From: CAZKZZ01 sp964557375
GTDB lineage: Bacteria > Spirochaetota > Spirochaetia > SPDA01 > CAZJBZ01
NCBI GenBank assembly: GCA_964557375.1
Contig: CAZKZZ010000195.1
Span: forward strand, 1 to 5,827
Length of the DNA stretch: 5,827 nt
Direction of reading: 5' to 3'
The position numbers and the translations under genes are program-made. Below the pieces are notes generated by a model. The model did no database searches. It saw nothing but the letters and a program-made list of their open reading frames with translations, and was not told the DNA's origin. Below, piece by piece: positions 1 through 5,428 of this stretch. How positions within the stretch are numbered: position 1 is the stretch's first letter; the number at the start of each line of letters is the position of its first letter.

Positions 1-77
1 GTATCTGCCCGCCTTCGCCCTCGCCTAACGGGAAGGTGTAACAAGGTTTGAGGCAGTAACATAACCACAGGAGAAGT
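1..77. other. Flank downstream of hemW, no supportable gene
   Basis: All three rightward frames hit a stop within the first 51 bases, so at most the last few codons of a rightward gene could lie here (for example a frame ending at the TAA at 26-28). Leftward, an ATG at 62-60 opens a frame to the window edge, but no purine-rich ribosome binding site precedes it and the peptide is too short to recognise. A weak GC-rich imperfect hairpin (about 12-37) lacks a T-run on either side, so I do not call it the terminator of the hemW operon. Confidence 0.4.
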
Positions 78-1298
78 TTAGAACCGGCCTAACAGCTCGA
101 CTAAGAGAAGGTTGTTGTACCGCCAACCGTTCTCGGTCAGTGCTGCTCTATTGTTGTCTATCCAATAGAGAAAACCGTCCTGTTCCCATTTTTTAAAGAG
201 AGGCCCAAGTATGTTTTTCCATTCTATACCGAAAAATCTGTTAATCCGTTCTAAATCTATGCCATCGGCGAGACGGAATCCCATCATAAAAAACTCGAAG
301 AGAAGTTTATCAGAAGAAAGTTCCTCTTTCGCCCTTTCCCACTCTGAGGGTTCTGCGGAAAGATAGGTGTTGATATCTCGAGGATTTTGATAACGATAAG
401 CACCGTCTTGAAAAAACAAGGTAGAAACAGCTGACGGGCCGCACCCGAGATACGGCAGCATTTTCCAGTATCGGATGTTGTGTCTGCACTCATTTCCGTT
501 TTTTTCGAAGTTGGATATTTCGTAACGTCTATATCCATTACTTCCGAGAAAATCGAGGCAAGATTGCCAGATAGTAAACTCTCTTTCTTCTGAAAGCGGT
601 GTGATAGACCCGGATTGTACGTGTCTCCATAACGGGGTCTCCGGTTCGAGGGCCAAAGAGTACTGCGAAAGGTGGTTTGGAGAAAATTGAAAAACAGTCT
701 CTAAATCTTCGAGTGCGCTCTGTTCGGTCTGTCCGGGTATACCGGTAATCAGGTCGCCGCTCCACTGGCCGGACCAATGAGATGCAACCATCTCCACCGC
801 TTTGAGTACCTCTGCCGAGCTCCCTCTACGCCCCAATACAGTGCGCAGATTATCATCAAACGATTGGATACCAATACTGATTCGGGTAATGCCGGCATCA
901 CGGAAAAGCGAAAGCTGTTCTTTCTTTAATAAATGCGGGTTGCACTCGATTGAAAACTCCTGCGTCCCGGGATTATGCATCCTATGATTAATAATCATTG
1001 GATTTTGTAAGGATCCGGAAGAACAGGTGCATTGCGTGATTACTGATTGAAGCCGCTGTAAGAACTCCTTCAGCAGTTCAAAAGGAAGAACATTCGGGGT
1101 ACCTCCTCCAATGTAAATGGTTTCGACAGTGGGATTACCAAGTGAGTCGAGCTGATAGAGCACTTGGTCTGTAATCTTTTCGAGCACTCGACCTGCAAGT
1201 GCGGGGTCGTAAGGGATCGAAAAAAAATCACAATACGAACACTTCTGCGCGCAGAACGGAATGTGGATATAGAGAGCCAGATTATTGAGGGACACCAA
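78..1298 (-). CDS. hemW: HemW, radical SAM heme chaperone (HemN-like family)
   Basis: Cytoplasmic radical SAM protein of the HemN/HemW family. HemW binds a [4Fe-4S] cluster and heme and is thought to deliver heme to target proteins, rather than to oxidise coproporphyrinogen III. Visible features are the cluster motif Cys16-x3-Cys20-x2-Cys23 followed by Asp-Phe, the SAM-binding GGGTP at 64-68, ECNP at 118-121, GIQSFDD at 143-149, and a C-terminal domain from about 290. Two points favour HemW over the oxidase HemN. The fourth cysteine of HemN (CxxxCxxCxC) is Phe25 here, and the heme-associated HNxxYW motif is intact at 273-278 (HNIRYW). Length (406 aa) is slightly above the usual 375-400 because of extra residues at about 88-113. 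It is the last gene of a three-gene leftward operon and overlaps the 3' end of the second lepB-like gene. No ATG fits. The TTG at 1298 gives 406 aa, but the GTG one codon later (1295) sits 5 nt after AAAGAG and is the likelier start. Confidence 0.95.
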   Translation of the reverse strand: MVSLNNLALYIHIPFCAQKCSYCDFFSIPYDPALAGRVLEKITDQVLYQLDSLGNPTVETIYIGGGTPNVLPFELLKEFLQRLQSVITQCTCSSGSLQNPMIINHRMHNPGTQEFSIECNPHLLKKEQLSLFRDAGITRISIGIQSFDDNLRTVLGRRGSSAEVLKAVEMVASHWSGQWSGDLITGIPGQTEQSALEDLETVFQFSPNHLSQYSLALEPETPLWRHVQSGSITPLSEEREFTIWQSCLDFLGSNGYRRYEISNFEKNGNECRHNIRYWKMLPYLGCGPSAVSTLFFQDGAYRYQNPRDINTYLSAEPSEWERAKEELSSDKLLFEFFMMGFRLADGIDLERINRFFGIEWKNILGPLFKKWEQDGFLYWIDNNRAALTENGWRYNNLLLVELLGRF

Positions 1299-2043
1299 AA
1301 CTCTTTAAAGGCCAGTAGCGAAATACGACCAGTGAGATAATCGAAGATTTTTGGACCGGTCCGAAGTGTCTCGAATCATACGAGCTGCTTCGATTATCCC
1401 CTAAAATAAAATATTCGTTTTCTTCGAGCGTGATTTCATCAGATCCGGACGAAAAGGGATAGGATTGTGACCATCCTTCCGGAAGCGGGTCATATTTTAT
1501 ATCATAATCATCATTGATCACTTCTCCTTCACGAAGGAAGAAGGTGTTTCCTCTTTCTTTTATATATACCGTAAAATCTTCGATTTTTAGTATATCTCCG
1601 GGAACTCCTATAATCCGTTTGATTATGTAGGGAGAGCTGCCGCTCTCACGGACTCCCGGGTGAAGCGTAATATTGTGCAGGGTAAAAAAACTGACAACGG
1701 GATCGAGCAGCCTGACCAGTATTCCCGGCGGTGTAAGATTGCCCGGTTGTGCAATAACAATATCTCCCCTCTGGGGCTCTCTGAAACCGGGAAAACGTGA
1801 GTCGGAAAAGGGTATATTGGCACCGTAGACAAGGGGGCAGGTCAACACTCTGTTCTCCTCTTTGAGGAGAGGTTCCATTGAAACATTATTTACTTCATAG
1901 CTGGAGAGAAGAAACAGTGTAAGCAGGTTGTAGAAAATAAAACAGAGAACGATCAGTTTCACAATAAAAAGAATTTTATATTTAAACCGCTTCTGTTCTC
2001 TATAAGAAAGATAGCCTGCCGTTCTCTTTGACATCGAGCGCAT
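1282..2043 (-). CDS. lepB: Type I signal peptidase, second tandem copy
   Basis: Membrane-bound serine protease of family S26 that removes signal peptides from exported proteins, with its active site on the periplasmic face. A basic N-terminus (residues 1-23) is followed by one hydrophobic segment at about 24-46. The catalytic Ser55 lies in the box VSMEPLL and the general-base Lys142 in IKRIIGVPGD, which is a canonical box D. Box E (GDNRSSSYDSRHFG) starts at 215. At 253 aa it is compact, with only one recognisable membrane segment and a modest insertion between Ser and Lys. It begins 6 nt after the upstream lepB-like stop, and the AGGAG ribosome site shares bases with that TAG stop, which suggests translational coupling. 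The first ATG is 3 nt from AGGAG and an in-frame ATG at codon 4 is 12 nt away, so the start is uncertain by three codons. It shares the phrase PGFREP and a 39-residue tail from box E with its neighbour, consistent with paralogy. Confidence 0.93.
   Translation of the reverse strand: MRSMSKRTAGYLSYREQKRFKYKILFIVKLIVLCFIFYNLLTLFLLSSYEVNNVSMEPLLKEENRVLTCPLVYGANIPFSDSRFPGFREPQRGDIVIAQPGNLTPPGILVRLLDPVVSFFTLHNITLHPGVRESGSSPYIIKRIIGVPGDILKIEDFTVYIKERGNTFFLREGEVINDDYDIKYDPLPEGWSQSYPFSSGSDEITLEENEYFILGDNRSSSYDSRHFGPVQKSSIISLVVFRYWPLKSFGVPQ
1301..1306 (-). promoter_or_regulatory. Ribosome binding site deciding the hemW start
   Basis: AAAGAG on the minus strand, inside the 3' end of the second lepB-like gene. 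It lies 2 nt from the TTG (1298) and 5 nt from the GTG (1295). The spacing favours the GTG, giving a 405-residue HemW and a 14-nt overlap with the upstream gene. Confidence 0.5.
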
Positions 2044-2046
2044 CTT

Positions 2047-2051
2047 CTCCT
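2047..2051 (-). promoter_or_regulatory. Ribosome binding site of the second lepB-like gene, overlapping a stop codon
   Basis: AGGAG on the minus strand. Its first two bases are also the last two of the TAG stop of the upstream lepB-like gene (2052-2050). Ribosomes terminating on the first copy would be placed at the initiation site of the second, so the two should be made in linked amounts. Distances are 3 nt to the ATG at 2043 and 12 nt to the in-frame ATG at 2034. Confidence 0.65.
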
Positions 2052-3024
2052 ATTTTATAATACCGATCCTATCGGGAGGCCAATACTTGAACATTGCCTT
2101 TCCTAATACATTCTTTTTTTCGACAGGACCAAAATAGCGCGCATCCCGCGAATTGTCTCTATTATCTCCGAGAGGGAAGATCCACCCTTGCGGAATATAC
2201 CATCCGATTTCTGTTTTCCTCCACCCACTCCCGTAGCGCCGCTCCTGCGGGTTAATAGAATAGAGTGCTTTCAGTCTTGCCTTGCTCCACGCATAGACGT
2301 CGCTATGCTGATTTGCAGGCGAATCCACAGCTTCCTGCATATCCGATGACAGAGGAAGTCCAAATTGTTTGTAGGCATCACCGATGCCGGATTTTATTAT
2401 CCCCGAATAATCTCCTGGTTCTACGAGCCGGCGAATTGTGTACGGAATTCGGTTATAGAAGTCGATAGATCTCTCTGAATTCCACACGTTGGTTCCCGGC
2501 AATCGGAACTCGACCTCACCTTTCACAAATCGGAGACGGTCTCGTTCGATACCAACGGCACGTTTGATCAAAAAATGTGCCCGGGGCATTCCCTGTTCGT
2601 CGCGGTCGATGTCGACAATTGAAAGAGTGACCATGTACAGGACCCGCTGCAAAATATCGAATGCAGGGCCCTTGGAAATATAGGTGGGGCTTTCAAAAAT
2701 AATCACTTCAGAACGTTTCGGTTCTCTGAACCCGGGTAATTTATACTTTCCTGGTATGAGTTCAGGCCCGTAGATGATTTTATTAACAAAAATCCTGTCT
2801 TTGATGAGAAGCGTGTTTTTCATCGAACCTGAAGGTATCTGGTAAGCCTGGAAGAGGTATTGATTGATAAGAAGAACAACAGCTGCAGCCCATAAAAAAG
2901 CTTCGAGCCAGTCGACAACCACATTTTTCTGTTTTTGTTTCTCTTTTTTTATGAATTTTCGACGCTTGCGCCAGGTGAGAAATCGCTCTGTTGAGTGAAC
3001 GAGAGAGTGTTGCCACTGTTTCAT
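2050..3024 (-). CDS. lepB: Type I signal peptidase, first tandem copy
   Basis: Family S26 leader peptidase and probable first gene of the leftward lepB-lepB-hemW operon. A strongly basic cytosolic stretch (residues 19-33, rich in Lys and Arg) precedes one hydrophobic segment at about 39-58. The nucleophile is Ser67 in the box PSGSM and the general base is Lys154 in LIKRAVG. Box E (GDNRDNSRDARYFGPV) occupies 286-301, followed by a FKYWPP tail. It has all catalytic residues and is longer (324 aa) than its neighbour because about 130 residues lie between the Lys box and box E. That stretch should form an extra periplasmic beta region of the kind seen in Gram-negative LepB. Two conserved spots deviate: the usual GxPGD after the Lys box reads GIERD (158-162), and RGD before the strand reads RSE (104-106). 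The ATG at 3024 has only a weak AGG 6 nt upstream. The Ser-Lys dyad makes peptidase activity likely. Which substrates each paralogue takes cannot be read from sequence. Confidence 0.95.
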   Translation of the reverse strand: MKQWQHSLVHSTERFLTWRKRRKFIKKEKQKQKNVVVDWLEAFLWAAAVVLLINQYLFQAYQIPSGSMKNTLLIKDRIFVNKIIYGPELIPGKYKLPGFREPKRSEVIIFESPTYISKGPAFDILQRVLYMVTLSIVDIDRDEQGMPRAHFLIKRAVGIERDRLRFVKGEVEFRLPGTNVWNSERSIDFYNRIPYTIRRLVEPGDYSGIIKSGIGDAYKQFGLPLSSDMQEAVDSPANQHSDVYAWSKARLKALYSINPQERRYGSGWRKTEIGWYIPQGWIFPLGDNRDNSRDARYFGPVEKKNVLGKAMFKYWPPDRIGIIK

Positions 3025-3042
3025 GGGTTGCCTGTGTAAGCG

Positions 3043-3072
3043 AGAGTACCATGAAACTGTTTACGTTGACAA
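3043..3072 (-). promoter_or_regulatory. Candidate promoter of the lepB-lepB-hemW operon
   Basis: Minus-strand TTGTCA (3072-3067), then 18 nt, then TACTCT (3048-3043). The -35 matches consensus at 5 of 6 positions, but the -10 matches only 3 of 6. The predicted start would leave a leader of roughly 10-15 nt before the ATG at 3024. The -35 lies over the -35 of the rightward promoter on the opposite strand. This is a weak call: a leftward promoter is expected in this 79-bp gap, but this is only the best-looking candidate. Confidence 0.3.
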
Positions 3073-3095
3073 GCCGTAGAGCAAAACCCTATAAT
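3066..3095 (+). promoter_or_regulatory. Perfect consensus sigma-70 promoter, leaderless start
   Basis: TTGACA at 3066-3071 and TATAAT at 3090-3095 are exact consensus hexamers with an 18-nt spacer. Transcription would be expected to begin 6-8 nt after the -10, at about 3101-3104. The ATG of the downstream gene is at 3104, so the mRNA should start at, or within about 3 nt of, its initiation codon, leaving no room for a Shine-Dalgarno site. It drives the PEGA/FGE-fold gene and plausibly smpB behind it. Confidence 0.85.
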
Positions 3096-3103
3096 GCCAC
3101 ACA

Positions 3104-4735
3104 ATGAGCAAAAAGAAAAAAAAGGAGCCCACCTCACCTGATGAGATCGAAGTAACATTAAAACCGATCGCCGGCATCCAACCTTGGTTTTATTTAACCG
3201 TATTATATATAATTATTGCATTATTAGTTCTTTTCTTAATACTGCTGCTCCCCGGTATACGTAAAAACGGATCATTGATAACATTTGATTCGCGGCCCCG
3301 GCAGGCGGCAGTGTACATTGACGGCAAATATGCAGGTGCCACTCCGTTTAAGACTTTCGTTCCGCGGGGCAGTCATACGTTCACGATTGAGAAACCATAT
3401 TTTAAAGAAATAACCTGGAACGAAACGACGTCCGGCAAGCTGTTCTTTACCCTCTTTGCTCCAAAAAAAGTACGAATTGCAAGGACGCTTGCCCTTGAAA
3501 ATCTCGACGGTTATCTCTCATCAGCCTCGCAAGAGTATAGCAACTACGCTTTGCTCGATTCACTTTATGTTAGTTATCAGGTACCTCGAGTGTTATCTCA
3601 TAAAGTAGAAGCACTTTATAATAACAAAGTTCCACCCCCAAAAGATGAAATCGACTCGCTTCTCAGTGCTGCTGTGAGAAATGTTCACAATGACGTTTTG
3701 CTGAAGGATTTTCTCAAGGCAGTGTCTACCCATGCTGCAAGCGGAAAGGTACTGACACCGAATAGTCTCCTCGACCTTATTTCGTATTATGTGAGGGCAG
3801 AAGATAATAAAAACGGTATTGATTTTTTAATTACCGCCGCACTCCCCGAACAGAGCAGGAAAGAGATTTACGGGAGTGGATGGTATAATGCTGCTGTAGA
3901 TCGATACAGAGAAGCAGTTATCTCCGGGAGTGAATATATTGGACGGCCGCAGCGAATTCCCGAGAAAGTGGGTGATGTTCAGTTTTCTACCGTTCCCGCG
4001 GGCGGATATATAAAAGGATTATCTTCCTCAGATGAAGATATCGATACGTTATTTGGAACACAGTATCATCCTCATCTTGTACGGGTGGACCAATTTTATA
4101 TAAGTGAGGGAGAAATAACAAAAGCACAGTATGCCCGTTTTATCGAGGCTTCTTCGCAATGGGCCCCTTCGAACAAAAATGTTTTGATGGAATCCGGGCT
4201 GGTAGACGCCAACTACTTGAACAATTGGGAAGAACTGAATGATGATGATCCTGTTTCCAACATTTCGTTTTTCGCGGCACAGGAGTACTGTGATTGGTTG
4301 ACCATACAGCTACCCCCCTCACTCTCTGATTATGTTGTGGCGCTACCGAGTGAAACCGAATGGGAGTATGCTGCCCGGTCTCAGTGGGAGACGGCAGCAC
4401 CGCTTTTTAGAGATGAAGGACTTATGGGACCAACTTCGTATCGAGATATTACAAGATCGGCTTCGACGGTGAAACAGCTGCGCGGAAATCTCTGGGAATG
4501 GTGCAGAAATTGGTATTACCCTGCAGCTTACAGTGCAGCCACGATTGGTCCGCTCACCGCTATTGACACACAAGCAGAAGAAGAGCTGTACCGAGGATCG
4601 GAAAAGGCTGTCCGAGGGGGAAGTTGGGCCAATCAGGTACAGGAAATCTCCTACACCACCAGAGGGAGCCAGCCTCCCCAGTGGTGCACCCCATTTATAG
4701 GATTCCGGCCCGTTATCGTGCGGGTTCAGAAATAA
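3104..4735 (+). CDS. Membrane-anchored PEGA plus FGE-fold (SUMF1-like) protein
   Basis: An uncharacterised 543-residue protein with recognisable parts. Residues 1-28 are a charged cytosolic tail starting with five lysines (3-7). A hydrophobic segment lies at about 29-50 with no cleavage or lipobox motif, so it is a signal anchor with the rest outside the cytoplasm. A PEGA-type beta domain follows at about 58-105 (VYIDGKYAGATPF at 70-82), then a probably helical region (about 120-290) I do not recognise. The FGE-sulfatase/SUMF1 domain (about 292-541) shows DQFYISEGEITKAQY (329-343), PVSNISFFAAQEYCDWL (383-399), LPSETEWEYAAR (414-425), GNLWEWCRNWY (461-471), RGGSW (504-508) and GFRP (533-536). 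The active-site cysteine pair of true formylglycine-generating enzymes, expected after GGS, is Asn510 and Ile515, so that chemistry is unlikely. A binding or scaffold role at the cell wall is inferred. The start is the ATG 8 nt after a consensus -10. The internal AAGGAG at 3122-3127 has no in-frame start codon suitably placed behind it. smpB follows 15 nt after the stop. Confidence 0.88.
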   Translation: MSKKKKKEPTSPDEIEVTLKPIAGIQPWFYLTVLYIIIALLVLFLILLLPGIRKNGSLITFDSRPRQAAVYIDGKYAGATPFKTFVPRGSHTFTIEKPYFKEITWNETTSGKLFFTLFAPKKVRIARTLALENLDGYLSSASQEYSNYALLDSLYVSYQVPRVLSHKVEALYNNKVPPPKDEIDSLLSAAVRNVHNDVLLKDFLKAVSTHAASGKVLTPNSLLDLISYYVRAEDNKNGIDFLITAALPEQSRKEIYGSGWYNAAVDRYREAVISGSEYIGRPQRIPEKVGDVQFSTVPAGGYIKGLSSSDEDIDTLFGTQYHPHLVRVDQFYISEGEITKAQYARFIEASSQWAPSNKNVLMESGLVDANYLNNWEELNDDDPVSNISFFAAQEYCDWLTIQLPPSLSDYVVALPSETEWEYAARSQWETAAPLFRDEGLMGPTSYRDITRSASTVKQLRGNLWEWCRNWYYPAAYSAATIGPLTAIDTQAEEELYRGSEKAVRGGSWANQVQEISYTTRGSQPPQWCTPFIGFRPVIVRVQK

Positions 4736-4750
4736 ACAATTAATAATACT

Positions 4751-5221
4751 ATGGAACAAGAAAAACAATCCGGGATAAAAATTCTCGCTAAAAATAAAAA
4801 GGCATTTTTCAACTATTCAGTCGAAGACAAGTTCGAGTGCGGCATTGAACTGAAAGGTACCGAAGTAAAATCCATGAAAAGCGGAAAGTTTTCTTTTTCC
4901 GATAGCTATGTTCGTATTGTTGATGATGAGCTATGGCTAATAGGGTTTCATATATCCGCTTATATACATGGCAATATCATGAATCACGAACCGGAACGTC
5001 AGCGCAAGCTGCTCGCCCACAAACAGGAAATAAAGCGATTAAAGCGAAAAACCGAAGAACGCGGATTTACCCTAATCCCTTTAAGATTTTATTTGAAAAG
5101 AGGTATCGTAAAAGTTGAAATTGGGCTGTGCAGAGGAAAGAAACAGCACGATAAGCGCGAGAGCATTAAACACAGAGATCTAAAGCGCGAAGCGGACCGG
5201 GAGATGAAACAATACTTTTAA
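4751..5221 (+). CDS. smpB: SmpB, tmRNA-binding protein
   Basis: Cytoplasmic partner of tmRNA. It binds the tRNA-like domain, brings it with EF-Tu to stalled ribosomes, and occupies the decoding centre in place of an anticodon. At 156 aa it is the normal family length and looks intact. Visible hallmarks are NKKAFFNY (15-22), GTEVKS (36-41), SDSYVRI (50-56), the HIS...HGN stretch (67-75), RKLLAHKQEI (85-94), and the basic C-terminal tail with GKKxxDKR (129-136) running into a Lys/Arg-rich helix that enters the mRNA channel. His133, just before DKR, matches the position of the functionally important tail histidine in E. coli SmpB. The gene starts 15 nt after the PEGA/FGE-fold gene and is probably co-transcribed with it. 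The gap (4736-4750) is AT-rich and has no Shine-Dalgarno sequence, so initiation may rely on coupling or an unstructured AU-rich leader. Its RNA partner ssrA lies 207 bp downstream. Confidence 0.97.
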   Translation: MEQEKQSGIKILAKNKKAFFNYSVEDKFECGIELKGTEVKSMKSGKFSFSDSYVRIVDDELWLIGFHISAYIHGNIMNHEPERQRKLLAHKQEIKRLKRKTEERGFTLIPLRFYLKRGIVKVEIGLCRGKKQHDKRESIKHRDLKREADREMKQYF

Positions 5222-5235
5222 TTTCCTATTGATTT

Positions 5236-5263
5236 TTGGTCGTTTTCATCGTAAATTTATAGT
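5236..5263 (+). promoter_or_regulatory. Candidate promoter in the smpB-ssrA spacer
   Basis: TTGGTC (5236-5241), a 16-nt spacer, then TATAGT (5258-5263). The -10 matches consensus at 5 of 6 positions and the -35 at 3 of 6. If used, it would put the three hairpin units and the long inverted repeat into a precursor tmRNA leader of about 160 nt, to be removed by processing. An alternative candidate lies closer to ssrA within the inverted repeat. Sequence alone does not decide between them. Confidence 0.3.
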
Positions 5264-5282
5264 GAAACTCAATTTGATTGAA

Positions 5283-5390
5283 AAACGTGGAGTTGCGTTG
5301 CAACTCCAAATTTCAAAGTTAAACGTGGAGTTTCGTAGAAACTCCAAATTTCGAAGTTAAAACGTGGAGTTTCGTAGAAACTCCAAATTT
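5283..5390 (+). repeat. Three tandem ~38-bp units, each a perfect hairpin
   Basis: Units begin at 5283, 5321 and 5360 (periods 38 and 39) with the shared frame AAACG-hairpin-AAATTT. The hairpins are 5288-5308, 5326-5346 and 5365-5385. Each has a 9-bp perfect stem (TGGAGTTxC / GxAACTCCA) and a 3-nt loop (GTT in unit 1, GTA in units 2 and 3). Unit 1 differs from the others in one stem pair, where T-A is replaced by G-C with both sides changed, so pairing is kept. This covariation suggests the folded form matters. No T-run follows any stem, so they do not look like intrinsic terminators. They could be RNA processing or stability elements, protein-binding palindromes, or copies of a dispersed REP-like family. 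Function is unknown. Confidence 0.85.
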
Positions 5391-5426
5391 TGATCTAAAT
5401 ACGTTTAAAACGTATTTAGATCAAAA
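5388..5426. repeat. Perfect 39-bp inverted repeat abutting the tmRNA 5' end
   Basis: Two 19-bp arms, TTTT plus GATCTAAATACGTTT (5388-5406) and its exact reverse complement (5408-5426), flank a single central A at 5407. It begins inside the AAATTT tail of the third hairpin unit and ends two bases before the first G of ssrA. It is AT-rich and on the plus strand is followed by A's and G's, not T's, so it is not a standard rho-independent terminator in the direction of smpB. It could be an operator over the ssrA promoter, a long stem in precursor tmRNA presented to an RNase, or a mobile-element remnant. Confidence 0.85.
5390..5418 (+). promoter_or_regulatory. Candidate ssrA promoter embedded in the inverted repeat
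   Basis: TTGATC (5390-5395), 17 nt, then TATTTA (5413-5418). The -35 has the strong TTGA core but the -10 is only half consensus. Transcription would start near 5425-5429, almost exactly at the mature tmRNA end. The -35 falls in the left arm and the -10 in the right arm of the repeat, so a dimeric protein bound to the palindrome would cover it. This is tentative. Confidence 0.3.
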
Positions 5427-5428
5427 AC

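Noticed and set aside
1..62. Leftward ORF starting at the ATG at 62 and running off the window edge
   Set aside because: Only about 20 codons, no ribosome binding site, low-complexity Arg-rich translation and no recognisable motif.
23..93. Two GCCTAAC heptamers (23-29 and 87-93) resembling the end motif of integron attC sites
   Set aside because: No matching GTTRRRY partner at attC spacing and no internal L-box symmetry on either strand. The second copy is simply the end of hemW coding sequence, so chance is the better explanation.
78..1298. Calling this gene hemN (oxygen-independent coproporphyrinogen III oxidase)
   Set aside because: It lacks the fourth cysteine of the HemN cluster motif (Phe25 instead), is shorter at the N-terminus, and carries HNxxYW, which marks HemW.
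2265..2468. 67-codon rightward frame inside the first lepB-like gene, and similar short frames opposite hemW
   Set aside because: All are opposite intact conserved genes with no motif, no ribosome site and no independent support.
4721..4749. A separate, leaderless promoter for smpB with a -10 in TAATAATACT
   Set aside because: The -10 similarity is only what AT-rich sequence gives by chance and there is no acceptable -35 at 16-18 nt upstream.
4343..4768. 141-codon leftward open frame opposite the FGE-fold region and smpB start
   Set aside because: It lies antisense to a domain with clear family motifs and to the smpB start. Its translation has no recognisable features, so it is a shadow frame.
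5283..5390. CRISPR array
   Set aside because: The 38-39-bp units are contiguous direct repeats with no unique spacers, and no cas gene is present.
5288..5426. Hairpins and long inverted repeat as the smpB transcription terminator
   Set aside because: None of the stems is followed by a T-run on the plus strand. The long repeat is AT-rich and followed by AAAAACGGGG, so it does not fit intrinsic termination.
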